Under the pieces are notes generated by a model. That model was not told where the DNA came from, searched no databases, and saw only the letters and a list, made by a program, of their open reading frames with translations. Of a stretch of 22,656 bases of DNA, positions 1 through 9,978 are shown piece by piece (the first letter of the stretch is position 1; every line of letters starts with the position of its first letter). Position numbers and translations under genes: made by a program. The DNA comes from Priapulus caudatus (taxonomy: Eukaryota; Priapulida; Priapulimorpha; Priapulimorphida; Priapulidae). The stretch covers positions 59,791-82,446 of the forward strand of contig NW_014578001.1 of NCBI RefSeq assembly GCF_000485595.1. Direction: 5' to 3'.

Positions 1-160
<160 letters not shown>

Positions 161-171
161 CTGTGTGTTAC

Positions 172-296
172 CTTCTTGCGCAACCTCGGAGATGGGTAGG
201 TTCTGCACGCTGGACATGTGACCGAGCACGCTGAAGATGACGAAGCCAGCGAGGATGCTGGTGAAGCAGTTCACACCGCTAGTGATCAACGCATCC
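172..296 (-). CDS. SLC6A4-like: SLC6 transporter exon, TM6-TM7 region (clean copy, out of order)
   Basis: A 125-bp exon, the length usual for this SLC6 exon. The acceptor is TTTCAG before GGATGCG and the donor is GAAG followed by GTAACA. It reads DALITSGVNCFTSILAGFVI and then FSVLGHMSS, ending at SEVAQE in phase 1. The first base completes the Arg codon begun by the TM6 exon at 870-767, so the two join in phase. This segment covers the end of TM6, the loop and the start of TM7. The next exon in a normal gene (TM7-8) lies at 3,262-3,147, upstream on the minus strand rather than downstream, so this exon is misplaced relative to the gene. A degraded copy lies at about 3,640-3,860. Confidence 0.88.
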
Positions 297-509
297 CTGA
301 AACATGACATACGCACGCACGGACGATGCTATCATCAGCTTCCTAATCATATAATTGTCTAATTAATTATCCATATTTTTCGTTACATAATTAACTCTAA
401 AATTAGCATGTTAATTAATTGATTAATTAATTCATTATCAAGTGAGGAATAAAGAGAGAGAGAGAGAAAGGCCAGTTTTGTCGTAGTAGCCTGCTATACT
501 GTATGCGCG

Positions 510-725
510 ATGTACGCGTGTATGTATATGTGTATGTATGTGTGTATGTATGAGTACCTGCGTGTGTTTGTGCGTGCGTGTGTAATGCGTTCGTGCGTGC
601 ATGCATATGTATGTATGTGTACGTGTGTGTGCGTGCGTGTGTGTGTGCGTGTGCGTGTGTACGTGCGTGCGCGTGTGCGTGTGTGCGCGTGAGCGTGTGT
701 GCGCGTATGCGTGTGTGTGCGTTCG
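510..725. repeat. GT/GC-rich imperfect microsatellite in intron
   Basis: A degenerate GTGTGC/GTAT tract inside the intron between the TM6-7 and TM6 exons. The long open frames here are byproducts of the alternating purine-pyrimidine repeat and look like no protein. The rest of 297-766 is AT-rich intron (TTAATTAATT repeats near 358-435) with a short GA run near 455. Confidence 0.85.
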
Positions 726-766
726 TAGCTACAGGCATCTGCAAACAACCAACAGTTGGCATTCAC

Positions 767-870
767 CTGTAGCAGTTATTGTGGAACCTGTTGTAGCTGG
801 CGTAGGCCATCAGCGTCCCAAAGCCAGGCCCCAGAGAGAAAAACACCTGAGTAGCGGCGTCCGTCCATAC
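767..870 (-). CDS. SLC6A4-like: SLC6 transporter exon, TM6 (clean copy, out of order)
   Basis: A 104-bp exon, the standard size of the SLC6 TM6 exon. The acceptor is CTGCAG before GTATGG and the donor is TACAG followed by GTGAAT. It reads [18 protein letters not shown] and then [25 protein letters not shown] is the unwound TM6 segment that contacts substrate and chloride in this family. It joins in phase to the TM5 exon upstream (1,332-1,198) and the TM6-7 exon downstream (296-172). Like them it lies beyond the TM11 exon, in the wrong order. A degraded copy is at about 4,575-4,725. Confidence 0.9.
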
Positions 871-1197
871 CTGCAGCAGCATGGTGAGGCATAGGTAAAC
901 GCCAACGTAACACAGGTGTAAATGAGGCATGGCACAGGTGTGACGCAGATATAGCACACGTAGCTCAGGTGTCGCAGGTATGGAACATCTCATCTAAGGC
1001 GTCTACGGCCGGAAACGCACGTGTAAGTATGATATGCGTTCGAAACTTATTATTAAACGTATTAAACTCATATTTTTTAAATTCTGTTTTTAGTCATTGT
1101 CTTCGTGTATGGAGCAATAATAACATAGTATTAAAGATGTCGCGATTTAGTGATGTGAAGCGGACAGGAGATGCGAATTTATTCACAGAGTCGATAC

Positions 1198-1332
1198 CTG
1201 CGTAGATTTCAATCTATGCCACTGTGGTTTCAGGTAGTATATGATGCCGTCTAGAGCGCCATCTAGCGTGATGCCTCTCACTAGCAGAACCAATAGTATG
1301 ACGTAGGGTGCCAGTGCCGTGAACCATACAAC
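1198..1332 (-). CDS. SLC6A4-like: SLC6 transporter exon, TM5 (clean copy, out of order)
   Basis: A 135-bp phase-0 exon of 45 codons. The acceptor is AACTAG before GTTGTATGG and the donor is ACGCAG followed by GTATCG. It reads [20 protein letters not shown] and then [18 protein letters not shown], aligning residue for residue with the TM5 exon of serotonin transporters. The next exon on the minus strand (870-767) continues correctly, but the preceding one is TM11 at 2,117-2,017, not TM4. Only about 680 bp separates them, too little for TM1-TM4 of a second tandem gene, and none is seen. A degraded copy is at about 6,197-6,353. Confidence 0.88.
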
Positions 1333-1701
1333 CTAGTTTAAAAAAACACGTTACGCGACTTCTATTTTACGCACTGTGTCAACCTGTCGTTTGGATTCAA
1401 ATGAGTTGGTGATGGCCTTTACACAACATGATCAATTGGCCATCAAGTGCCTTCACCTCAAGGTGAGAGTAAATGCCCCTGAGATACCGTTGTCAGAAAC
1501 ATCAAAAATGGTTATGACATCATTAATCTATATTGTCATATCTTTTGACGTGAAGTGTCACGAAAAAATCCATGACATTTTAGACTTGTGATAGCCTTCG
1601 TTATTTACGATGTTTCTGACCTCCAGTTCTTTGCCCGTCACTAATATTTTTCCCCAAGATACGCGCATGACGTTAGCGTGCGATCGCAGCGACACGGCAC
1701 G

Positions 1702-1738
<37 letters not shown>

Positions 1739-2016
1739 GCACACGCACACACGCACACGCACACGCGCCGGAGATATCGCCGCTATCATTTTAGCTACAG
1801 AGAGATATATCTTCAACAACTCAAAATTCATGTACTATTAGTTCATCTTGCATTACGTGCTAGCGTAGCGCCAAGAGCTCATAATACCTGTTCACTAATA
1901 AATAAGGTAAAATTAGCTGCTAATCATAATGTATAATTACACCTGCAGCGGCAACACTGGGATTGCGTGTGAAGCAACATATAGCAGCAGCACAAGCGTT
2001 GAGACAACCGACTTAC
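1333..2016. other. Non-coding stretch with (AC)n microsatellite at 1,703-1,767
   Basis: No exon was recognised. The AC run at 1,703-1,767 is where similarity to the degraded copy (6,060-6,825) stops, so it marks the right edge of the clean duplicated block. TM12 and the cytoplasmic tail, expected next after the TM11 exon on the minus strand, are not seen here. Confidence 0.75.
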
Positions 2017-2117
2017 GAACGTGAAGACGGGGCTGATGATTGTCCAGCATGCTCGCCAGTAGATTCCGGGAGAGAAGCCTAACATGTGTTTGATGTCATC
2101 GGAAAACCGACTCACAC
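2017..2117 (-). CDS. SLC6A4-like: SLC6 transporter exon, TM10-TM11
   Basis: A 101-bp exon, a size typical of this SLC6 exon. The acceptor is GCCACAG before GTGTGAG and the donor is ACGTTC followed by GTAAGT. Its first two bases complete the Gly codon opened by the exon at 2,405-2,306. It reads [17 protein letters not shown] and then [16 protein letters not shown], matching the DVxxMLG...W+xCW...SP pattern before and within TM11. It is the last exon in correct order that is visible. TM12 should follow but does not appear before the misplaced TM5 exon. Confidence 0.9.
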
Positions 2118-2305
2118 CTGTGGCAATGGAGGGGACGTGTGGATGGAGACACGGTGCACAGGCGAGTGTGAACACGAACTCACAAACTGACTCGAGTTAT
2201 AAAATCAAATTAAAATTTAAATGTAGACACACACACCAACTTTATATAATAGTGACGTCGGGATGTTTACGGACTGTACGTAATGCTGACGTCATCAAAA
2301 CTTAC

Positions 2306-2405
2306 CGTAGAACCAGCAGACAGCGACGGCCTCTAGAAACACGATAAACAATATGGATAGCTGAGTGCCGAATGCATCGTACATCTGTATCACATAGCTT
2401 CCACC
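2306..2405 (-). CDS. SLC6A4-like: SLC6 transporter exon, TM9-TM10
   Basis: A 100-bp exon. The acceptor is TGTTGCAG before GGTGGAAGC and the donor is TTCTACG followed by GTAAGT-like GTAAG. It reads GGSYVIQMYDAFGTQLSILF and then IVFLEAVAVCWFY, matching the GG-Y....Y..G.....E...V.W.YG pattern of SLC6 TM10. The phase-1 end joins the Gly at the start of the TM11 exon. Spacing to neighbours is 374 bp (upstream) and 188 bp (downstream), so this part of the gene is compact. Confidence 0.9.
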
Positions 2406-2705
2406 CTGCAACACATGCAGCGCCTCGTATCTGATACCATGTGATAGTTTCACGCGTTCGGAATTGATCACGCTTTTGATACAAACGATGACGTCACGGC
2501 GTTACAACTTTTACAATAAACTGCTACAGTATTTATTTGCGTAATTTCAGCATCCCATGCCAGACGCATGAGGCTCGAGTAGCCGCTTACACTCGCTTTA
2601 CCACACCAACGGTACACACCAAAATCAACGCTCATAAAATAGCGAAACGATTACAATTCAGATTATTTTCAATGTAGACTCGTTGTGATCAATCAGTTGG
2701 CTCAC

Positions 2706-2770
2706 ATGGCAAGATGGCTGTATATGGCAAGATGACTGTATATTGCAAGATGGCTGTATAAGGCAAGATG
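2706..2770. repeat. 18-bp tandem repeat in intron
   Basis: Three full units and one partial unit of ATGGCAAGATGGCTGTAT, each differing by one or two bases. The array lies just downstream (minus strand) of the TM8-9 exon. The intron around it (2,406-2,779) is otherwise unremarkable. Confidence 0.85.
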
Positions 2771-2779
2771 CGCACTCAC

Positions 2780-2908
2780 GTAGGTGGTCGTAGGCAACGC
2801 TCCTAGGTAGCACCATAGCATCAGCGCAGCAACGAAGAGTTCCCGACGTCGCCTCAACGCCGGAAATTCATCACAGAATCCCGTGATAAGGGCTTCCAGC
2901 CCACCGAA
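2780..2908 (-). CDS. SLC6A4-like: SLC6 transporter exon, TM8-TM9
   Basis: A 129-bp phase-0 exon of 43 codons. The acceptor is ATGACAG before TTCGGTGGG and the donor is ACCTAC followed by GTGAGT. It reads FGGLEALITGFCDEFPALRR and then ends LGALPTTTY, continuing directly into GGSY of the TM10 exon. FGGLEALIT with DEFP is a strong SLC6 signature after TM8. The ALPTTTYGG turn at the end of TM9 resembles insect serotonin transporters, from memory of that family. Confidence 0.9.
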
Positions 2909-3146
2909 CTGTCATTTATTTATATAAACGCTTCTATAAACGCTAATATATATATATATTAGCGGACAAAAACGTAACTATACGGGCTACGCTGCACACA
3001 TTACATTATAGTGTGTAATTACTATTTAATAGTTAATTTAATATTATTTAATCTTTATATATAATTGAATATTATAATCAAGGGCTAATAATACGTGTAT
3101 AATAATGCATTATTATTATTTATATAGGAGATGATGAGTGACTCAC

Positions 3147-3262
3147 AGTACTGTCTAGTCCGAGCGTTATGAGCATGAGGAAGAAGATGATCGCCCAGAG
3201 AGGAGCAAACGGCATCGCGGCGATCGCTTGTGCGCGCTACCACCTCAACACAGCCCCCGCGA
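3147..3262 (-). CDS. SLC6A4-like: SLC6 transporter exon, TM7-TM8, with an in-frame stop
   Basis: A 116-bp segment with acceptor TGCTGCAG and donor GACAGTACT followed by GTGAGT. It ends AAMPFAPLWAIIFFLMLITL then GLDST and joins in phase to FGGLEA of the next exon. The length (2 bases plus 38 codons) matches the family exactly if this acceptor is used, but the eighth full codon is TAG (3,239-3,237), where TM7 should read as hydrophobic residues. Bases just before it make sense only in another frame, which suggests compensating small insertions and deletions. An alternative acceptor at the same TAG would give a shortened exon. It borders the degraded block, so base-calling error is the simplest explanation. 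Confidence 0.8.
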
Positions 3263-3284
3263 CTGCAGCAGCGAATCCCATTGA

Positions 3285-3480
3285 GCTGTGTGTGTGTGTG
3301 TGCTGTGTGTGTGTTGTGTGTAGTTGTTGATGTTTTGTGTCGTGTCTGATGTGTCGTGTGTGTGTGATGTGCTCGTGTCGCATGTGTGAGTGTGTGTGTG
3401 GTGTGTGTGTGTTTGTGTGTGTCGTGCATAGATGTGGTTGTGTGTGAATTGTGTTATATGCCTGTTGTGCTGAGATGATG
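3285..3480. repeat. GT-rich imperfect microsatellite
   Basis: An irregular GTGT tract broken by CT, TT and GATG interruptions. It sits between the TM7-8 exon and the degraded TM6-7 exon copy, in the position where the clean copy has a near-perfect (GT)75 at the window start. The open frames on both strands are repeat byproducts. Confidence 0.8.
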
Positions 3481-3489
3481 TGGTGTGTT

Positions 3490-3650
3490 GGATAGTGTGA
3501 TGTGTGACACCACCATCTAGTGGGGAGAAAAATATCTTTTCTTTCACAACGGGGGCGGGGTTGGCCACTTACCAGTAGTTAACGCGTACGCCCCTGGTTG
3601 TGGCTGGCTCGGTAGTGTTGTAGCTGTCTTGATGGGTGTTCTGTTTACTC
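3490..3650. repeat. Inverted, degraded match to 11,265-11,425
   Basis: Read on the minus strand, this stretch contains GGGGCGTACGCGTT, a donor-like CTGGTAAGTG, an ACCCCGCCC-like run, AAGATATTTTTCTC and GATGGTGGTG, in the same order as plus-strand 11,265-11,425. The two differ by small indels. No protein was recognised upstream of the donor-like site. It shares the noisy character of the block that follows. Confidence 0.65.
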
Positions 3651-3860
3651 TTCTTGCCGCATTGGACCTCGCGAGATCGGGTTAGCGTGTCGTTCATCGA
3701 ACTTGGTTATTGCATCGTGCAAGCGCGAAGGACCCGCATGCACGAATGACGACAGGTCACGCAGCAGGACAGGTGCCTGCGATGAAGTACTAGTTGCTCC
3801 AATAGCGAGACCGTAACTATGTGGATCGATACGTGCATCCCTGGAACGGTCCATGAACGC
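3640..3860 (-). pseudogene. Degraded copy of SLC6 TM6-7 exon
   Basis: Corresponds to 172-296. Recognisable anchors are CTTCTTGCCGC (as CTTCTTGCGC), CCTCG.GAGAT.GGGTTAG and GCATCCCTGG (as GCATCCCTGA next to the acceptor). The middle is hard to align and the segment is longer than the 125-bp exon. No reading frame survives. Boundaries are approximate. Confidence 0.6.
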
Positions 3861-4574
3861 ATCACGCACGCATTTGAGCAGATTGGATGTCACTATCATT
3901 GGTCATGACGCTTCCTACATACTTTGACTAAGTAGTGGTCTTTAATTAATTATCATATTTTCTTGTTCATAATTATACTCTCAAAGGGATGTAGCGGATG
4001 CTTAAGATTAATTTTTGATTAAATTTAATTCCCATTATCAATTGTGAAGGTAAACTAACTACGAGGAAGCTGTGACGATATTCGAGAGACGAACAGGCAG
4101 TTTTTGTCGTCAGTAGCCTGCCCTATACTTTATTTGCGCTGATGTTGCGGTGTTTATGTACTCTATTGTCGTATGTATGCTTGTTTGTTAATGTATGTTC
4201 TTACTTTTCGTGTGTTTGTGCGTTGTCGTGTCTGTAATGTCGTTTCGCTGCGTCTTGCCTCTGGCATACTGATATGTATGTGTTCACCCGTGTCGTCTGT
4301 GCGTCCGTGTGTGTGTGTCCTTCGTTCGTGCGTGTCTCTGTACGTTCGGCTCGTTGCGCGTGTGCGTGTGTAAGCCGAAAGTCGTAGTATCTCTCTTCGC
4401 TTTCGTCCTCTCGTCGTCTGCATGTTCTTCTCGCCTTAACTCGGCCTTACCCTTTCACTTCGCTGTCGCGGCGTTTAATATTGCAGCGCTTCGTGTTGCG
4501 TATTTCGTTTACGTTCTATACAAGGCATCTGCATATCCAAATCCACTTTAACAGTTTGGCCACCTTTCACCTGT

Positions 4575-4725
4575 TAGCTCTCTTTATGTGTGAAACTTGT
4601 ATAAGATTTTGCTGGCGCCTAGGCCGCACCACTTTATGTCTCGACGCCTCTCTTTTCTGTCTTTCCAAAGCCAGGCCGCAACGAAGAAAAATACATTTCT
4701 CGGAAGGTAGCGGTGCCGTTCCACT
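4575..4725 (-). pseudogene. Degraded copy of SLC6 TM6 exon
   Basis: Corresponds to 767-870. Shared anchors are the TTTCACCTGTTAG donor side (as TTCACCTGTAG), CTGGCGCCTAGGCC (as CTGGCGTAGGCC), CCAAAGCCAGGCC and GGTAGCGGTGCCGTTCCA (as GTAGCGGCGTCCGTCCA). The copy is inflated to about 150 bp by insertions and has no open frame over its length. Boundaries are approximate. Confidence 0.7.
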
Positions 4726-5077
4726 CTCTTTCTGCTAGCTCAGCAAATGGTGAGGCCACTAGTCGTCATTCACGCCAACGTCAACACAGGTGTGTAACAC
4801 TCGTGACGGACATGGCCACCAGGCGGGTGTTGACGTTATCCCTCTTAACGACCCGAATATTGGAGCACACCGAGCTCAGGTGCTCGCTTGGTACTTTTGG
4901 CAATTCATCGTCATCTAAGGACGCCGGTCTTACGCGCGTGTGGACCAACAGCGACGTTGAGTTAGGGTGTAAATGCATATTCGCGTCGAAAGCTTATTAT
5001 TAAAACCCGTACTTACAAACTCATCCATTTTTTAAATTTCCTGGTTTTTACGTAACGAAGATATTCTCTTTCACGAG

Positions 5078-5215
5078 GTGCTTTCTTCATCTTCCTTCAC
5101 CATGTAATTTCCTCGGAGTTGGCCTCTCTTCTATTCTCGGAGTTAGGCACTGGCGCCAATACCACTAACGTGTGGATGCATATCCGTGTGGGACAGGAGT
5201 ATGCCCTATTCAAAG
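5078..5215 (+). pseudogene. Inverted degraded copy of SLC6 TM2 exon
   Basis: Matches the reverse complement of 10,726-10,860: TCACGAG then GTGCTTTCTTCAT, CCATGTAATTTCCTCGGAG, GTGGATGCATATCCGTGTGG, and CAAAGGTAAC at the donor. It is 138 bp against 135 in the intact exon, and inserted bases break the frame (for example ATGTAATTTCC for ATGTATTTCC). Similarity continues through the flanks (about 5,050-5,460 against 10,890-10,500), for example GATTTTAAACGATCTAGAATAAA and TTAAGAATTCCATTG. It is on the opposite strand to the gene. Confidence 0.85.
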
Positions 5216-5439
5216 GTAACCAGTATGTTTGATTTTAAACGATCTAGAATAAAATGTGAGACTTTTTTATGCTCTGTTAAGAATTCCATTGGACCTATTT
5301 ACTTAGTTTAAGTCATTTTAACGATATATTCGCATTCTTTTTGAAAACAACTTTTCTTTATATTCCCACTGCCACGGGTTACAAAACTGACACGACATGC
5401 TATGCGACGGGGATCATTGCCGGATGTGACAAGGTGTAC

Positions 5440-5990
5440 GTTGTCGTCCAAGGGAGGATTGGACGACGACACCCCCCACGAACAGCAGCGCCACCCACCG
5501 CCACATCTGCGTCCGCCCTGCCCCCCCCTGATACCACGCCCGCCGCCACATACCACCACACCCCTTTCGCACGGCACCTCTCGTACACCCCCGCGCCTCC
5601 GCTGCCAGAACCCCTCGCGAACCGCACCAGGCCACGCCAAACGCACGTACACCACACCCCTCAAACCCGCACCGCCCAGACCACTTTCCCGTCCTCAGCG
5701 CAGACCACCAGCAGACCAATACCCCCACCACGCGCCAGCGTCCCGCTCCGGCACCCGCACCTACTCACGCTCAGCCTGGTGGTAACGGCCTCCATCCTGA
5801 CACCGACCCGACGAACCGCGCCCCCTTCGCCCGCCCTTCTAGACGGCTGGGACACATAACGGAGGGCACGCGTCAATAACCGCCTACGACACCGCCGCGG
5901 GCCCTCAATCCACCAGGCAAATTCGAAACCGAGCTCCCTACCGCCATACGCCATATTTCCTCCCTAGCGACTCCAATATCCTTCCCACAA
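5440..5990. other. C- and A-rich, G-poor segment of unknown origin
   Basis: The plus strand is dominated by C and A (runs such as CCCCCCCTGATACCACGCCC) with little T. This gives long open frames on both strands rich in Pro, Thr and Ala (or Gly, Arg and Val), which is a composition effect. It lies inside the degraded block, after the inverted TM2 copy, and matches neither 9,680-10,500 nor the clean block. No gene was recognised. Confidence 0.6.
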
Positions 5991-6196
5991 CCACAACCCT
6001 TACCAAACTCCCAGCACCCCGACCTCGGCACCGCCGAGCGACCGAAGATGTAGAGAGGAACGGCCACCGCATGGATCCGCAATTGTCTTCGTGCTATGGG
6101 GACACATATAGGAACGATAATAAAACTCGGTCGGCATTTAATGATGGGAAGCGGCATCCATCGGCAGATGCGAATTTACTTCACAGAGTCGGATAC

Positions 6197-6353
6197 CGCG
6201 TCTATGACTCTTTGCAATTCTAATTGCCACTGTTCTGAGTTTCAGGTGAGTATATGATGCGTCGCGCTTAGAGCGCATTCTAGCGTGACTGCCTCCATTA
6301 GCAGGAGACCAATAGTCACTGGACGTAGGTGCCAGTGCGCTGAACCATACAAC
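6197..6353 (-). pseudogene. Degraded copy of SLC6 TM5 exon
   Basis: Corresponds to 1,198-1,332. The acceptor side AACCATACAACCTAG is intact, as are GCCAGTGC, GACGTAGG, TCTAGCGTGA and the TATATGATGC run. The copy spans about 157 bp against 135, and reading from the acceptor leaves the correct frame after about eight codons. It is collinear with the gene order TM2, TM5, TM6, TM7-8, unlike the clean copy. Confidence 0.8.
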
Positions 6354-6839
6354 CTAGTTTCAAGAAAAGACACGTTACGCGTTCTATTTTAGGCACTGTG
6401 TCAACCTGTCGTTTGGATTCAATGAGTTTTGGTGGATGGCCGTGCTTAAGAAAACGGGGAAAATGAATAAATTAGGGGGCTCTTTGAAGTGGCGCCGATG
6501 TCACATCAAGATGGCGTCGAGGAGTAAAGTCAGCCCCTGAGCATAGCACGAGTTGTCAGAAAACATCAAAATTGAGGTGTCTATCATAGACATCGATTAA
6601 GTCTTATTGTCAATAAATACTTTTGACGGTGAAAGCTGTCACGAAAAAAAATCCATGACATTTTTAGCACCTTCTGGATAAGCTTCCAGTTTTTACGATG
6701 TTTACTTGGACCTCCACGGAATTCTCTTGTCTGTGGGCCCGGAATTCGACTGAATACTTTTTCCCGAAGATACGCGCATGACGTTAAGCGTGCGGGATCG
6801 GCCAGCAGGACGCGCGGCACGAACGAATCTTGTACCTCA

Positions 6840-8450
6840 TAAAAAATATTAGATAGTGTATATATTAGTATTATATTAGTATATATATATATTAGTATTA
6901 TATAGATATTGCTATAGCGCCTTATATATGTTATACTGGTTATTGGCACGGATTCGTGTATATATACGCATCAAATATTAAACATTACGATAAGTGAGGC
7001 GCGTGTGTACGACAGTCATAGAAATTTTGTCTTCGTATATTATTTGTTTTTGACATGCTCTCGCCGCCCGGCCAATAAGACAACCCCAGGGCTTTGGGCG
7101 ACCTATCCACAGACCTCGGCGCGAAGTGTTGGCGCGCCAAGGGACTCCGTCCTGACGAGGAGGAAGAGAGTGCTGTCAAGCTGTTAAAAACAGGGTAAGA
7201 AGCAAGGCCGAAGAGGTATTTATCGCGGCAGTCAAGTGTGAGTTGGGAAGAGGTGATGGGAAGGCGACCAACAGGAGAGGTCAAGGCAAAAATGTCGTTC
7301 GGAGTGGCGATGGGGTTATTTGGGTGCCGAACAGACGTGCGGCTGACGGCTGATCGAATAAATGATAGGATTGCGTGAAGGATGAAGGACTCGCGCCCTA
7401 GGTAAGCTGACGCGCGTGGCCGTGTAAAGGAGGACGCGGTGAGGAGAACGAGAGGAAGGAGATGGGATGGAGGAGACTGTGGCAGAGACGAACGCATGTC
7501 TTTCTCTCTCTCTCTCTCTTGACGTCATATATAGCCCATGATATGTGCGCGTGCGGATGGCGGTGCGGAGGATTGGACGGAGAGATGAGACTCTACTGTC
7601 ACAAAGAAAGATGGGACGCATGGAGAGGATGAGTTGAACAGGTGGCTCACAGAAATGCTGTGTAAGCGTGAGTTAGAGAGAGAGATAGGACGAAGGATTT
7701 AGCTGAGCATATCTATAGCCCCCGTCAAGGCCTACTAGAGGAAGATTGACGATGCCGGAGCGTTCTCTCACAGTAGATTGTCGATGATGGCTCGTGTCTG
7801 AGATCGCCCACGCGCGCTGGGCGTACGCAGGCAGCGAATCTGTTGATCCATAGAAGAACGGAGAGCGCGAGGCTGGAAACTATCGCGCTGACACCATGTT
7901 TTGTCCCTTGTGTGTTCTTTTTCTGTCACTTCCGATTCACAACGCGCACGTAGACCACGCGAAAACACACCAACCATCCACACACACCGGAGCACAAATG
8001 CAAACACAGCACGACGAGGCGCACGAGCAGGCACGACGGGCCACACACGACAGCACGAACACAGCCCTCGACACACAACACACCACACACATACACAGCG
8101 CACGAACTGGCACGCGAAATTGCAGCCGCAGCGCAACGCGACAGTGGCACGCACGTGCGACACGTGGCACGCGACACGCACACACACACACCAACACACA
8201 CACAGCACGGGAAGAAGCACGACTTCCAGCAACGCAACACGCGACAAGCACACGCACACGCAACGGAAAACAGCAAGACACATCAACGGAATCACACTGA
8301 GAACCAGGCGAACACAGCTACACCCACACACGCTGCGCCCTACACACACACATTCTTTACTCGCCTTCCCCGACTGTTTTTGATTGCCTTCACAGACCCC
8401 GCAATAGTAAGAGAGAACCTGATGGATGAAAGACAATAGGTAGATAAAGC
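6840..8450. other. No gene recognised: AT-rich tract, GA/CT patches and AC-rich tract
   Basis: 6,840-6,990 is AT-rich with TATATTAGTATTATA repeats. 7,000-7,890 is mixed sequence with short CT and GA runs (7,499-7,520; 7,675-7,690). 7,960-8,350 is an AC- and CACG-rich, T-poor tract whose long frames (Cys/Val on minus, Thr/His on plus) come from the repeat. TM3 and TM4 exons of the transporter should lie between 6,353 and 10,726. I looked on the minus strand for TM3 and loop-2 motifs and found none. Confidence 0.6.
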
Positions 8451-9680
8451 ACAGCGCTATGTCCCATTGTGTATGGAGCCTAAAGCGCTCGCATTTCTGT
8501 AGTTTCCTGTTCGATGCAGCAGCTGCAGTTGCCTTCCTCCTTGAATATGTGACAGTGGTTATATGGATAGGGCCGGCTTAAACACACCGTATGATTGTAT
8601 ACTGCCGTGTTGTTTTCGTTTTTACTTACAACTCAACACGGCACACAGCATTGCGCGTACCCCTAAGATAACACCAGGTGACGATACATATGCGCGGCAC
8701 GCGTGTGCCACAGGTACTACAAATATAAATGATAGTGTTATATTTATATATATAAGAAGTAAAATCAGTTTTTCCTAACTTTGCCAAGTGTTTATAATTA
8801 CACGGAAAGTATTGAGCGCAATGACAACAACCTAATGCATCACATGTCGCAGCGATAACTCCGGTATTTTTCTGCCATTTAAAGAAAGCTGATAGGTAGA
8901 TTGTATATATTGACACGAGATGAGATACTTATTATATAGTATAAAGTATATATGCTGTTGTGTGATCCCGTTGTTGCTGGCCGGTGGTGGGCGTTACGGA
9001 GTGTTATAGGCGACTACAGTAGTGAGCAACGGGGTAGAGAGCATGAGACAGACAGAGAGACCAATCGGATCGTGAGATTGATTTTTAAAACAAAGAGAGC
9101 AGCTCTCCAGAGAGGTGAAGAGCGTCCCGCGCGCGATGACATCACGGTCACTTGCACGCCCAATACGCATCGCTCCGCTATGCACGCACCGCACGTGCCG
9201 CCACGCACGCATTGCACGCACGCACTGCACTCGCCACGCAGCGTGCACGGTTACTGTGCAAGATACCTTCGTGGCGCGCAGCGCTCGTAGAATTCTCCCG
9301 CGTTGATAAGTGTCGCTTCTCAGGTGCAGTTAGGCTTGCTCGTTTCGCAACGTGCGGCTCCTATTGGTCTCGTACACCGTGGCTCCGGACCCGTGGTCAC
9401 CGTTTTCTGTCGCGCGCGTGTCTCTAGACCAGATTTTACAGATTAGCGAAATGTAAGTGAGTACATAGAGCGTCCTGATCGCTCGTACGCCTCGACCTTC
9501 TGTTGTCACTTGTGTGCCTAGTATATCAGGACTATCGAAACGACTGGGACTTGCAATCCCGCCATTGAGTGGCCTCGTATGCTCATTCCTTTCTTTGCTC
9601 CATCTAGTTCTTCGGCCACTGGCGTCTGCAGACACCCTTAGCCGCGGAGGAATAGCTTCCCCGCTCTTGCGTCATTCTCT
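8450..9680. other. No gene recognised
   Basis: Unremarkable intron-like sequence with an AT-rich patch (8,715-8,950) and a CGCACGCA-rich patch (9,140-9,250). No SLC6 motif, transposase motif or RNA gene was seen on either strand. Confidence 0.5.
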
Positions 9681-9937
9681 GGCTCCTGTCTCGTCGCCTC
9701 TCATCTCTGAATCCTCTCTGCTTTCTCTCCTCGTCATCACGTCTCTTTCTCTCCATCTCTCTCTCTCCCGCTCCATTGCATGTCTCCCTTTCTCCCTCTC
9801 CATCTCCCTTTTCCTTTCACTCTCCCTCTCCATCTCTCTCTTCCTTTCACTCTCCCTCTCAATCTCTCTCTTCTTTTCACTCTCCCTCTCCACCTACCTC
9901 TTCCTTTCAGTCTCCCCCTCCATCTCCCTCTTCCTTT

Positions 9938-9978
<41 letters not shown>

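Larger units (their letters stand above)
3600..6825. repeat. Indel-rich second copy of 120-1,705, in direct orientation, interrupted at about 5,050-6,060
   Basis: Left part (3,600-5,050) follows 120-1,085 and right part (6,060-6,825) follows 1,085-1,705 in order. Landmarks shared are TCGTAGTAGCCTGC-like at 4,110 and 484, CCAAAGCCAGGCC at 4,666 and 818, CTTATTATTAAA near 4,990 and 1,047, AACCATACAACCTAG at 6,343 and 1,322, and CTGTGTCAACCTGTCGTTT near 6,397 and 1,374. The differences are dominated by one-base insertions and deletions, including inside exons, so no exon keeps its frame. That is the pattern of uncorrected long-read sequence, more than of old duplication, in which splice sites and frames would not decay by indel at such a density. 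Confidence 0.85.

Noticed and set aside
1198-2117. Two complete tandem SLC6 genes
   Set aside because: Only 680 bp lies between TM11 and the clean TM5 exon, with no TM12, TM1, TM2, TM3 or TM4 in between.
6985-7497. 170-codon minus-strand frame in non-repetitive sequence
   Set aside because: Examined as a possible missing transporter exon or transposon gene; no TM3/TM4 motif or transposase motif, no splice sites at sensible positions.
7768-8436. 222-codon minus-strand frame rich in Cys, Val and Arg
   Set aside because: Lies over an AC/CACG-rich tract with overlapping frames open on both strands; composition effect, no recognised protein.
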